This document shows, one piece after another, positions 8,471-17,829 of a stretch of DNA of 64,000 bases (position 1 is its first letter; the number at the start of each line of letters is the position of its first letter). The notes below the pieces were generated by a model, which was given only the letters and a program-made list of their open reading frames with translations, was not told where the DNA came from and made no database searches. Position numbers and translations under genes: made by a program. The DNA comes from Lacinutrix mariniflava (GTDB lineage Bacteria > Bacteroidota > Bacteroidia > Flavobacteriales > Flavobacteriaceae), in the NCBI RefSeq assembly GCF_001418015.1, contig NZ_LIQG01000027.1:62001-126000 (forward strand), read 5' to 3'.

Positions 8471-9706
8471 ATGAATATAAAAGTCCAAAAATCTTCAATT
8501 AAAAAGAAGTCAGCAATACAAATTACAGGTTCAAAAAGTGAATCTAATAGATTGTTATTGTTGCAAGCATTATACCCAGAAATTAATATTGAGAATGTGT
8601 CTAATAGTGACGATTCGCAATTAATGACAAAAGCTTTAGCGTCTACCGAGCAAGTAATAGATATCCATCACGCAGGAACAGCAATGCGTTTTCTAACTGC
8701 TTATTTTGCAACTCAAAATAATAGAGAAACAATAATTACAGGTTCTAAACGTATGAAAGAGCGACCAATTAAAATATTGGTAGATGCTTTAAATCAATTA
8801 GGAGCAGATATTTCATATAAAGAAAATGAAGGCTTTCCGCCACTTTTAATAAAAGGAAAGCAATTAACTAAAAACAAAGTATCGTTAGATGCTAATGTAA
8901 GTAGTCAATACATTTCGGCATTATTACTTATTGCTTCAAAACTAGAAAACGGATTAGAATTAACCTTAAACGGAAAAATAACGTCTGTGCCTTACATTAA
9001 CATGACCTTGAGTTTGTTAAGTGAGTTAAATATTGAAACTAAGTTTGAAGGCAATGTAATTAGCGTAAAACCTTTGCAGGAAAAGGTAGAGACTAAAACG
9101 CTAACGGTAGATTCAGACTGGTCTTCGGCGTCTTATTTTTATAGTATTGCGGCTTTAGCAGAAGTTGGAACTTCAATTGAAATTTCATCTTATAAAAAAG
9201 ACAGTTTACAAGGTGATTCTGCATTAGCAGAAATTTATAAAAGCTTTGGAGTTTCAACGGTTTTTCAAGATAAAGGAGTACTTCTTACAAAGGAAAACGA
9301 AGTAAATAAAGAAACAACAATAGATTTTAACTTGGCAAATTCGCCAGACATTGCGCAAACAATTGCAGTTACAGCCTTTGCTTTAGGCTTGGAATCTAAT
9401 TTAACAGGTTTGCATACGCTTAAAATTAAAGAAACGGATAGATTAGAGGCTTTAAAAACGGAAATTGAAAAACTAGGTGGAGCAGTGGATATTACAAACG
9501 AAACACTTCATTTAAAAGTGACTAATGACATTAAAGAAAATGTAGCAATAGCAACGTATAACGATCATAGAATGGCAATGGCTTTTGCGCCTTTAGCTTT
9601 AAAAACGCCTCTTGAAATTGAAGATTATATGGTAGTTTCAAAATCGTATCCAACCTTTTGGGACGATTTAAAACAACTAGGATTTGATATTAAAGCAATT
9701 AAATAA
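8471..9706 (+). CDS. aroA: 3-phosphoshikimate 1-carboxyvinyltransferase (EPSP synthase)
   Basis: A 411-residue cytoplasmic enzyme joining shikimate-3-phosphate and phosphoenolpyruvate in the sixth step of chorismate synthesis. Signatures are GSKSESNRLLLL at the N-terminus (phosphate-binding Lys and Ser), HAGTAMRF, the LKIKETDRLEAL segment and NDHRMAMAFAPLAL near the C-terminus. It is slightly shorter than the E. coli enzyme (427), as is usual in Bacteroidota. The gene is about 7 kb from the DAHP synthase gene, so the pathway is not in a single operon. Confidence 0.95.
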   Translation: MNIKVQKSSIKKKSAIQITGSKSESNRLLLLQALYPEINIENVSNSDDSQLMTKALASTEQVIDIHHAGTAMRFLTAYFATQNNRETIITGSKRMKERPIKILVDALNQLGADISYKENEGFPPLLIKGKQLTKNKVSLDANVSSQYISALLLIASKLENGLELTLNGKITSVPYINMTLSLLSELNIETKFEGNVISVKPLQEKVETKTLTVDSDWSSASYFYSIAALAEVGTSIEISSYKKDSLQGDSALAEIYKSFGVSTVFQDKGVLLTKENEVNKETTIDFNLANSPDIAQTIAVTAFALGLESNLTGLHTLKIKETDRLEALKTEIEKLGGAVDITNETLHLKVTNDIKENVAIATYNDHRMAMAFAPLALKTPLEIEDYMVVSKSYPTFWDDLKQLGFDIKAIK

Positions 9707-9725
9707 ATAATAAACAGTCATTTAC

Positions 9726-9757
9726 TTGACAACGCCTATATTGAGATTGTATCTTTG
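9726..9757 (+). promoter_or_regulatory. Promoter for queA
   Basis: A TTG at 9726-9728 and TATCTTTG at 9750-9757 are separated by 21 nt, a clean match to the Bacteroidota sigma-A consensus. The start codon at 9790 leaves a leader of about 27 nt. Confidence 0.75.
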
Positions 9758-9789
9758 CTACTTTCTAATACTAAAAACATACGATAAAC

Positions 9790-10851
9790 ATGAAAATGAA
9801 ATTATCACACTTTAACTTCGAATTACCAGACGAGTTATTGGCAGAATATCCAGCAGAAAACAGAGACGAGTCTCGTTTAATGGTTCTTAACAGAAAAGAA
9901 CAAACTATAGAACACAAACACTTTAAAGATCTTATTGATTATTTTGAAGAAGACGATGTCATGATTCTTAATAACACAAAGGTTTTTCCTGCTCGTTTAT
10001 ACGGAAACAAAGAAAAAACTGGAGCAAGAATTGAAGTGTTTTTATTACGTGAATTAAACGAAGAACAACGCCTTTGGGATGTTTTAGTAGATCCAGCACG
10101 TAAAATTAGAATTGGAAATAAATTATACTTTGGTGATGACGAAACTTTAGTTGCCGAAGTAATAGACAATACAACATCAAGAGGTAGAACATTACGTTTT
10201 CTTTATGATGGGTCTTATACAGAATTCCGTAAGAAATTAACAGATTTAGGTGAAACACCATTGCCTAAATATATTAAAAGAGATGTAGAACCTGAAGACG
10301 AAGAGCGTTACCAAACTATTTTCGCTAAAAATGAAGGTGCTGTAGCAGCTCCAACAGCAGGAATGCATTTTTCTAAGCACTTATTAAAGCGTTTAGAAAT
10401 TAAAGGAATCGATTTTGCTGAGGTAACTTTACACGTAGGTTTAGGGACTTTTAACTCTGTTGAGGTAGAAGATTTATCTAAGCATAAAATGGATAGTGAA
10501 GAGGTAACTATTGGTCCTGAAACAGTAGAGAGAATAAATAAAGCATTAGCTGCAAGGCCAAGACGACGTATTTGTGCCGTTGGTACAACTGCAATGCGTG
10601 CTGTTGAAAGTGCTGTATCTTCAAACCATACTTTAAACGAAATTGATGGTTGGACAAATAAATTTATTTTCCCTCCTTACGATTTTAGTATAGCAAATGC
10701 TATGATTACTAATTTTCACACACCAAAATCGACATTAATGATGATGACTTCTGCTTTTGCAGGTCACGATTTTGTTATGCGTGCTTATGATGAAGCAGTA
10801 AAAGAAAAATACAAATTCTATAGTTATGGAGATGCAATGTTAATTATCTAA
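9790..10851 (+). CDS. queA: S-adenosylmethionine:tRNA ribosyltransferase-isomerase
   Basis: 353 residues. QueA transfers and isomerises the ribosyl group of SAM onto preQ1-modified tRNA to form epoxyqueuosine at the wobble position of GUN anticodons. Visible family blocks are [16 protein letters not shown] at the start, [31 protein letters not shown]-type [11 protein letters not shown] near the C-terminus, and a final SYGDAMLI. The start may be ATG 9790 or the in-frame ATG at 9796 (MKLSHFN). It has its own promoter and is followed by a strong terminator, so it is monocistronic. Confidence 0.96.
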   Translation: MKMKLSHFNFELPDELLAEYPAENRDESRLMVLNRKEQTIEHKHFKDLIDYFEEDDVMILNNTKVFPARLYGNKEKTGARIEVFLLRELNEEQRLWDVLVDPARKIRIGNKLYFGDDETLVAEVIDNTTSRGRTLRFLYDGSYTEFRKKLTDLGETPLPKYIKRDVEPEDEERYQTIFAKNEGAVAAPTAGMHFSKHLLKRLEIKGIDFAEVTLHVGLGTFNSVEVEDLSKHKMDSEEVTIGPETVERINKALAARPRRRICAVGTTAMRAVESAVSSNHTLNEIDGWTNKFIFPPYDFSIANAMITNFHTPKSTLMMMTSAFAGHDFVMRAYDEAVKEKYKFYSYGDAMLII

Positions 10852-10877
10852 TTATCATCAATTTCATAAAACAATTT

Positions 10878-10910
10878 AGCCTTGTCCATTTCAGACAAGG
10901 CTTTTTTATT
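10878..10910 (+). terminator. Rho-independent terminator after queA
   Basis: Stem AGCCTTGTC / GACAAGGCT with loop CATTTCA, followed by TTTTT on the + strand. Confidence 0.9.
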
Positions 10911-10963
10911 ATATATTAGTCTGGAACTATTAAAGAAAATATAATTCAGTTTTAAAAAATAGT

Positions 10964-11305
10964 ATGCCTTATAGAATCTACGTTATAGAACTATCCAAAC
11001 GCGTGTTTACAGAAAACGCAAAGTTTAGGGCTGCAAACCCACAATTTAATGGTGTATTGCAATGTTTGTATGTTGGCATGACTAGTAAGACGCCTAAAGA
11101 ACGTTTTACGCAGCATAAAACAGGTTATAGAAATAAGAAAGGTCATAAGTTGTCTTCTAATATTGTGGAGAAATACGGTTCTTATTTAAGGCCAAGTTTG
11201 TATAACCATATCGATCCAATTAAAACTAGGGCAGAAGCGTTAAAAATGGAAGAAGCTTTGGCTTTGGAATTGCGCCGAAAACGGTATGCAGTTTGGTTTA
11301 ATTAA
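10964..11305 (+). CDS. Small GIY-YIG-like protein
   Basis: 113 residues. The pattern YRIYVIEL, then CLYVGMTSKTPKERFTQH, then a Glu-rich helix MEEALALELR recalls the GIY-YIG (URI) nuclease fold: first Tyr in the beta-strand, 'YVG' as the second motif, Arg and His in the following helix, and a metal-binding Glu. The 'GIY' motif is degenerate (IYV). Stand-alone proteins of this size exist widely without assigned function. There is no signal peptide. It lies between the queA terminator and the lysozyme-like islet, with no visible own promoter. The family call rests on motif pattern only. Confidence 0.6.
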   Translation: MPYRIYVIELSKRVFTENAKFRAANPQFNGVLQCLYVGMTSKTPKERFTQHKTGYRNKKGHKLSSNIVEKYGSYLRPSLYNHIDPIKTRAEALKMEEALALELRRKRYAVWFN

Positions 11306-11363
11306 GAATGATTTCTTCTGTATAAAACTATATTATTCGCTCTAATACACTTGTTTATATTAG

Positions 11364-11454
11364 GTTCGAGAGTCTCTTGACTTTGTCAAAAAAATAGTCG
11401 AACTTCGTTTAACGTATGATATAAAACATTGGAACGATTTTATATCAACGAAAC
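11364..11454. repeat. Nested inverted repeats upstream of the lysozyme-like gene
   Basis: Two hairpin-forming segments occur back to back. The first has outer arms GTTCGA (11364-11369) and TCGAAC (11398-11403) around TTGAC-TTT-GTCAA (11377-11389). The second has perfect 10-bp arms TGATATAAAA (11417-11426) and TTTTATATCA (11438-11447), loosely extended by GTTT/AAAC flanks. The second ends 33 nt before the start codon at 11481. It may be an operator or a leader hairpin; no consensus promoter is visible nearby. Confidence 0.65.
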
Positions 11455-11480
11455 ATTCTAAACCATTAACACACATACTC

Positions 11481-12821
11481 ATGCCAACAATAACTGAAGT
11501 AGGAAATTCAAGTAATTCACTAACAATTCCTCCTATAGAGTTAGATGAGTTTTTGCCTGTTATTAGATTAATCAAAAACGAATCTGAAGAAAATAAAAAA
11601 GTAAAAATCGAACAAATAGAAGAACAAGTCACTTTGTCTAAATATATCGATAGAAAAAAACGTGATTTCAAAATACAACAGATTACAACGAATGAAAACA
11701 ATATTAAAATATCATTTAAAGTAGGAGATGGCAATAAAACAGGGAATATTGGTTCCTACTTTGAAGATGATGACGGATATATAGAAGCAAAATTATCTGT
11801 AAATGATGATAAAATTAAAATCATTAGTGATTCTATATTTTTAAAAAAGTATAATGATATTTTTCAATTAGAGATTGAGTTTGAAAAAGAGTACGAATCA
11901 GAATTTTATATAGAGTTTTATGCTAATGACGATGATGAAGGTTATAACAAAGGTAAATATGAAAATGTTTTTTGTGGAAAAGTAAAAATCATAAAAACTA
12001 AGCTTTGTTTATGTAATAAAGAATTAACAGAACTAGATTTAAAACAAATCATTACAAAATTAAGAAAACAAGATGGCCTTCAAAATGAACAAGAATATGC
12101 TGCTAATGGATTGGATCCTATATACATAACAAGTAATGGAACTAAATTAGTACAAAAAGGAAAAAACGTATTTTACACTTTAGATAATATAAAATATAAA
12201 GGAACTGAAAAACCAAAAAAGCATAAACCCCAAAAATCAAATTTCGACAAAATTGGGGCATCTATTTTTCAATTAAATTATGATGAAAAAATAGATAAAA
12301 ATGAAGCTACTCTTAAAAATTTCGCGAAAGAATTAAATTCTGCATTTGACAAATTTGAAATAAATACTTGTATTAGAAAAATACACTTTTTAGCTCAATG
12401 TTACCACGAGTCACAACAATTTCAAAGTACTTATGAGCAAGATGCTGTAACTAAACCTAGTGGTGGAAAAAAATATATAGGTAGAGGTCTTATTCAAATT
12501 ACTCATGACTATAATTACAAAAAATTATATGAGAATATAAAAGGAGGAAAACCTAGCTCTAAAGAATTATTAAATTTCGCAAGCGAAATTTCTAAAAACT
12601 TGAATTTGTCAGTTCAAGCTTCTGCATATTATTGGAGATATTTAGGTGTTCCTATTGTAGGTAAAAATATTAATATTCTTGCTAGTAAGGATGACGTTTT
12701 ATTAGTTTCTAGGGCTATAAATGGTAATGTTCAAACCCCAAATGGGTTAAAGGAAAGAAAAAAATACACTAAAGAATTAAAAGAAATATTTGAATATGAT
12801 AAATGTGTTAAAAACAAGTAA
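11481..12821 (+). CDS. GH19-type lysozyme/chitinase-like protein, candidate antibacterial effector
   Basis: 446 residues without a signal peptide. Residues about 265-440 match a GH19-like lysozyme/chitinase domain: HES at 309-311 places the probable catalytic acid at E310, E319 in STYEQD is a candidate second acid, and YIGRGLIQITHDYNY (GRG at 334-336) is the family signature. The N-terminal 260 residues are rich in Lys, Asp and Glu and resemble no family I can name; a CLC pair at 176-178 precedes a helix and linker. The next gene encodes a lipoprotein and overlaps by 26 nt. A cytosolic lysozyme with a co-translated periplasmic lipoprotein suggests an exported cell-wall-cutting toxin with its immunity protein, perhaps for type VI secretion. 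No secretion genes are in the window. A phage-derived endolysin is the alternative. Confidence 0.75.
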   Translation: MPTITEVGNSSNSLTIPPIELDEFLPVIRLIKNESEENKKVKIEQIEEQVTLSKYIDRKKRDFKIQQITTNENNIKISFKVGDGNKTGNIGSYFEDDDGYIEAKLSVNDDKIKIISDSIFLKKYNDIFQLEIEFEKEYESEFYIEFYANDDDEGYNKGKYENVFCGKVKIIKTKLCLCNKELTELDLKQIITKLRKQDGLQNEQEYAANGLDPIYITSNGTKLVQKGKNVFYTLDNIKYKGTEKPKKHKPQKSNFDKIGASIFQLNYDEKIDKNEATLKNFAKELNSAFDKFEINTCIRKIHFLAQCYHESQQFQSTYEQDAVTKPSGGKKYIGRGLIQITHDYNYKKLYENIKGGKPSSKELLNFASEISKNLNLSVQASAYYWRYLGVPIVGKNINILASKDDVLLVSRAINGNVQTPNGLKERKKYTKELKEIFEYDKCVKNK

Positions 12822-13368
12822 GCTACTATTATTAATAATAGTTATTTCTTTCTCTTGCAAAAATAAAAAAGTAATAACTAATATTAGTAAATTAAAAATT
12901 TCAACATCAGAACCTGAAAATTTAGTTGAAATAAATAACAAAAAAGCTTTAAGAATTAACATTAAGTTTGATTCTTTAGAAAAACAAATAATTAAATATC
13001 GAGATATAAATTGGGATAATATTGCTTTAGATAGTCTTATGATTCTTGATATCAAGACTTCTTATAAAGGATTAAAAATTATTAGAATTAAAAGACCTAT
13101 ATACCGAGGTGATTCCCCTTTTAGTTTCGAACTATCCAAATATAAAAAAAATATAAATTTAATAATTAGAGAAGAAGGAAATACAATCTTAATGGATTCT
13201 TTAATATTTCTCAAAGAGCATGACTCATATCTTATAAATGAAATATACAACATCCAACTTTCTAATATAAAATCTAGAATTTGTACTTCGAAAATAAAAA
13301 TCAAGAATTCATATCTTATGTTATATGATAGCTCAGGAGAGATAAATTGTATTGAAGAAAAAATATAA
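12796..13368 (+). CDS. Small lipoprotein, candidate immunity protein
   Basis: 190 residues from ATG 12796; an upstream TTG at 12790 is less likely. Residues 1-20 form a lipoprotein signal peptide with lipobox ISFSC and acylated Cys at 21. The residues after Cys (KNKKV) lack the acidic surface-export signature of flavobacterial lipoproteins, so a periplasmic location is more likely (inference). The mature part is Lys/Ile/Asn-rich and matches no family I recognise. The start lies inside the end of the lysozyme-like gene (26-nt overlap), which implies translational coupling. Position and location fit an immunity protein guarding the periplasm against the upstream lysozyme, but sequence alone does not prove it. 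Confidence 0.7.
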   Translation: MINVLKTSKLLLLIIVISFSCKNKKVITNISKLKISTSEPENLVEINNKKALRINIKFDSLEKQIIKYRDINWDNIALDSLMILDIKTSYKGLKIIRIKRPIYRGDSPFSFELSKYKKNINLIIREEGNTILMDSLIFLKEHDSYLINEIYNIQLSNIKSRICTSKIKIKNSYLMLYDSSGEINCIEEKI

Positions 13369-13577
13369 AACGGTATAGAACACTATATATAGCAAATAGG
13401 GCGATTAGTTTTTATTCGAAAGGTCATTGTTGTTTACAAAGTCGCCAAATCTTTTGATTTGGTATTAAACGAGAAAAATTAAAACAAAATGCAAAAGATT
13501 TGTCTTGTGGCTAATCTGAGAGTAATCGCGCGTTTTCTGACCTACTTGCCGTATATTTAACTTAAAACGAAACCAAT
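13369..13577. other. Non-coding stretch after the lysozyme/lipoprotein islet
   Basis: No convincing gene lies between the lipoprotein stop and the groEL terminator. It holds a perfect 10-bp palindrome CTATATATAG at 13383-13392 and a 23-codon frame at 13489-13560 (start MQKICLV, end YLPYI) without a visible promoter. The G/C-rich patches around 13520-13550 differ from the A-rich islet before it, so this may be the edge of an inserted segment. Confidence 0.5.
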
Positions 13578-13616
13578 AAAAAAACGCTCTCAGAATCAAA
13601 TCTAAGAGCGTTTTTG
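13578..13616 (-). terminator. Rho-independent terminator after groEL, possibly bidirectional
   Basis: Stem AAAACGCTCT...AGAGCGTTTT with short A/T internal pairs. The - strand has a T7 run after the stem and the + strand a T5 run, so it can serve both the groEL operon and the islet converging on it. Confidence 0.88.
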
Positions 13617-13682
13617 TAATTTATTTATCTCACACAATTTTTTCAGTATATGAGTCATTTATTTGTATGTCGAGACTCTGGA

Positions 13683-15341
<1,659 letters not shown>

Positions 15342-15488
15342 TCAAAAAATCTAAACTCAGAATTAGGAGTCTGATTTTATAAGTAATTAGAATTTTAAGT
15401 TTTTATTTGTTTTTAAATTCCTTTTTAAAACTAGTATTAATAATAGCGATTCTTGGAATTTAATTTTTGTTTTTTGGAAGTTGAAAAA

Positions 15489-15767
15489 CTATATAATAGC
15501 CATTATATCTTCCTCACGCATCATTAAATAGTCCGTACCTTCTAGTTTTATTTCAGAACCAGAATACTTTCCGTATAGCACAGTGTCTCCAACTTTAACA
15601 GTAAGAGGTTCATCTTTTTTTCCGTTACCAATAGCAACTACGGTACCTTTATGTTGCTTCTCTTGTGCGCTATCTGGAATATATAATCCAGAAGCAGTTT
15701 GAGTTTCAGCAGGAAGTGCTTCAACTAGTACACGGTCTGCTAATGGTTTAATGTTTATTTTGCTCAT
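15489..15767 (-). CDS. groS: 10 kDa co-chaperonin GroES
   Basis: 92 residues, standard length. Signatures are [18 protein letters not shown] at the N-terminus, the mobile loop region [11 protein letters not shown] that contacts GroEL, and [15 protein letters not shown]. It caps the GroEL chamber. It is the first gene of the groES-groEL pair, separated from secG by a terminator. Confidence 0.97.
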   Translation of the reverse strand: MSKINIKPLADRVLVEALPAETQTASGLYIPDSAQEKQHKGTVVAIGNGKKDEPLTVKVGDTVLYGKYSGSEIKLEGTDYLMMREEDIMAII

Positions 15768-15859
15768 GTTATTTTTATTTAATCTGTTTAAAACACAGAT
15801 GATTTATTAATTTTTATATAATATATTAAGCGAAAAATATGCCATTGGTTAGTAACTGA

Positions 15860-15892
15860 CAAACTTACAGACTATTTATAATAACGATTAAA
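15860..15892 (-). promoter_or_regulatory. Candidate promoter for groES-groEL
   Basis: On the - strand, TAAGTTTG (15867-15860) matches TAnnTTTG, with a T-rich -33 region (TTT at 15892-15890, 22 nt upstream). The leader to the groES ATG would be about 85 nt. The -33 match is poor, so confidence is limited. Confidence 0.42.
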
Positions 15893-15895
15893 AAC

Positions 15896-15927
15896 AAAAA
15901 ATGCACCTGTAAGTTGGCATTTTTTTA
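15896..15927 (-). terminator. Terminator between secG and groES
   Basis: Stem AAAAAATGC / GCATTTTTT around a 12-nt loop, with T-runs on either strand. It ends the miaB-to-secG transcript before the groES promoter. Confidence 0.78.
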
Positions 15928-15947
15928 GATCTTATATTAATGAGTTA

Positions 15948-16292
15948 TTACTCACTATCTGTATCGTTTGTCGTATTCTCTGCAGCTGGTGCAGGTGGTG
16001 TTACTGGTGCTGATATAGCATTTTCATCTAAAGCTCTAGAGTCTCCTATTACTCCAGCACGTGGAATAGATAAACTAGATACTAAAATTAATGCTACTAG
16101 AATAGTAGCTAACGTCCAAGTACTTTTGTCTAAAAAGTCTGTTGTTTTCTTTACACCTCCTAATTGCTGTGTTCCACCTCCTCCAAAAGAAGAAGATAAT
16201 CCTCCACCTTTAGGGTTTTGTACCATTATTACTACAATTAGTAAAAAGGCAACTATCACAATTAGTATTAAAAATATAGTAAACTGTCCCAT
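15948..16292 (-). CDS. secG: Preprotein translocase subunit SecG
   Basis: 114 residues. Two membrane segments (about 3-22 and 57-75) flank the conserved cytoplasmic loop QNPKGGGLSSSFGGGG, which is diagnostic of SecG. SecG assists the SecYEG channel during SecA-driven export. A Pro/Ala/Asp/Glu-rich tail is typical of Bacteroidota. Its start overlaps the stop of the upstream TPR gene by one nucleotide, indicating translational coupling. Confidence 0.94.
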   Translation of the reverse strand: MGQFTIFLILIVIVAFLLIVVIMVQNPKGGGLSSSFGGGGTQQLGGVKKTTDFLDKSTWTLATILVALILVSSLSIPRAGVIGDSRALDENAISAPVTPPAPAAENTTNDTDSE

Positions 16293-17251
16293 TATTCTTT
16301 ATTGTTTTGTTCTTGTAATTCGTTTATTGCTTTAATTTGGTCTGCAAAGAAACCACTTTTTTCTGGATATTTCAAACTTAATATTTTATAAGATTGAATT
16401 GCTTTTTTATAGTTCTTTTGTTCAAGGTAAATACGGGCTAAAGTCTCAGTCATTAAGGCTTCAGGCTGAATCATTTGCGCTTTAGCAATATTATGTTTTG
16501 ATGCGGCTGTCTTTTTTGCGACTAATTTTGGACTCTTTTCAATAAATTTTTCAATCAAATCAAACTTTTTAGCCTTCGCTATCGATTTAACCGATTTTTT
16601 AGATTTTTTTTCTTCTGAAGTACTTTTGATAGGTTTTACTTCGCGATCAATAGGAGTAAAACGAGTTAGACTTAACCACTCATTAAAAGAGTGCGTTTCA
16701 ACTTTTTCAAACTGAAATGGCTTTCCAATATTTAAAATATTTTCTGGAGCTCCTGTTTTGTTTTCCGAAGTTTCTTCAGTACTAGAAATTATTGTTTTAG
16801 ATTCAGTTTCAATAGTGAAATTTGCAACCTGCTCTTTTTCTATTTTTGGCTGAAATAAATCGGGATCTAAAGTGTCTTTTGTATCTTCTATTTGTTGTTT
16901 TAAAATAGTATCTATAGCTATACTTTTTTGAATAGAAATATCTTCAGCGTATACTTTTATGTCTAATAAATTAGCAGTGTTTTCTGTAATAAATTGTGAT
17001 ACTTCATTTTGAGTAAATGTTTCCGAAGTAATAAATTCGAATAAAACACTTCTATCAGTAGTGTAAGCTGCTGTTGTTTTTAATGCGTTATTATATTTAA
17101 AACTATCAGCATTTTTTAATCCTTTAATATAGAGTGCTCGAGCAGATTGAAAATATGGAAAAGCATCTACAACATTTTTTAAGTCCTCTGTTTGCGACTT
17201 ATCTATATGTAAAGGTTTTTTAAGAATATTTAAAAAATTAGATTGATTCAT
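16292..17251 (-). CDS. Tetratricopeptide-repeat protein of the lptE-secG operon
   Basis: 319 residues without a signal peptide or membrane segment. The N-terminal part (MNQSNFLNILKKPLHI) is a conserved flavobacterial domain of unknown role; the middle is low-complexity, rich in Lys, Glu and Thr; the C-terminus (about 268-315) has at least one TPR-like helix pair, MTETLARIYLEQKNYKKAIQ with SLKYPEK. TPRs mediate protein contacts. It abuts lptE without a gap and overlaps secG by one base, so an envelope-assembly role is plausible but not shown. Confidence 0.75.
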   Translation of the reverse strand: MNQSNFLNILKKPLHIDKSQTEDLKNVVDAFPYFQSARALYIKGLKNADSFKYNNALKTTAAYTTDRSVLFEFITSETFTQNEVSQFITENTANLLDIKVYAEDISIQKSIAIDTILKQQIEDTKDTLDPDLFQPKIEKEQVANFTIETESKTIISSTEETSENKTGAPENILNIGKPFQFEKVETHSFNEWLSLTRFTPIDREVKPIKSTSEEKKSKKSVKSIAKAKKFDLIEKFIEKSPKLVAKKTAASKHNIAKAQMIQPEALMTETLARIYLEQKNYKKAIQSYKILSLKYPEKSGFFADQIKAINELQEQNNKE

Positions 17252-17758
17252 TTACCACTTAGCTAAAGATGCGTTAAAAATATCTTGAGTTATACGTTCG
17301 AAGATCTCTTCTAAAGCTGTGTCTTTTAAACTTCCAGAAAGTAAAGAAGTTCCTGAGTAATCATAGAAAAATGAAAAGGATTTTTCAAAATCATCATCTG
17401 GCGCTTTTTTATTATAGAACCTTACACGAACACCAACAGTTAATCTGTTCTGTGCAGCTGTATTATCTGCGGTTGCTGTAGTTGGAGAAATACGATATTC
17501 TGTAATTTCACCTTCATAAACTAAATCTCCATTAGAGTTTACAAGCTCTAAATTTGTTTGGTTTACTATTAAATCTTGCAACGTTATAGTGAAATCTCTA
17601 TCTATTCCTGGTTCAACCTGTGCCGCTGTATTTTGGAAATAATTTACCTGAAACGATTTTACATCCTCTTGAATATTTGTTCCTGATAAAGAATAAAAGC
17701 CACAGCTAAAAACTGAAACAGCTACTATTAGTATTACAATGTGTTTTATATATTTCAT
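17252..17758 (-). CDS. lptE: LptE-like LPS-assembly lipoprotein
   Basis: 168 residues. The lipoprotein signal peptide ends VFSC with the acylated Cys at 19. The mature protein begins GFYSLSGTNI, close to the start of Bacteroidota LptE proteins, and continues with the alternating strands and helices of that family. LptE plugs the LptD barrel and helps insert lipopolysaccharide into the outer leaflet. It follows the sigma-54 activator gene by 71 bp and abuts the TPR gene. Confidence 0.85.
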   Translation of the reverse strand: MKYIKHIVILIVAVSVFSCGFYSLSGTNIQEDVKSFQVNYFQNTAAQVEPGIDRDFTITLQDLIVNQTNLELVNSNGDLVYEGEITEYRISPTTATADNTAAQNRLTVGVRVRFYNKKAPDDDFEKSFSFFYDYSGTSLLSGSLKDTALEEIFERITQDIFNASLAKW

Positions 17759-17764
17759 CTTGTG

Positions 17765-17777
17765 TTCACGAAAGTGA
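17765..17777. repeat. Small hairpin just upstream of lptE
   Basis: TTCAC-GAAA-GTGA followed by GAATC lies 6 nt upstream of the lptE start codon (gene on the - strand). It resembles the longer element at 56432-56453: both contain CGAA-AGTGA/GTGAA followed by GAATC. Confidence 0.62.
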
Positions 17778-17829
17778 GAATCTTTTATTTGTTGTTTATA
17801 ATGCTTTTAAGTCTGATAGTAACGAAAAA

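Noticed and set aside
11306-11360. Direct repeat flanking the islet (GTATAAAACTATAT left versus GTATAGAACACTATAT right)
   Set aside because: The match is short, A/T-rich and needs gaps, so it is not convincing as a target-site duplication.
13369-13577. Integron attC site at the islet edge
   Set aside because: An RYYYAAC-like ATTTAAC is present near 13555, but no matching GTTRRRY box or paired inner boxes could be found.
15768-15895. CIRCE heat-shock operator upstream of groES
   Set aside because: No TTAGCACTC / GAGTGCTAA inverted repeat is present.
15940-16335. 131-codon + strand frame over secG
   Set aside because: It is antisense to secG, including its Gly-rich loop; secG is unambiguous.
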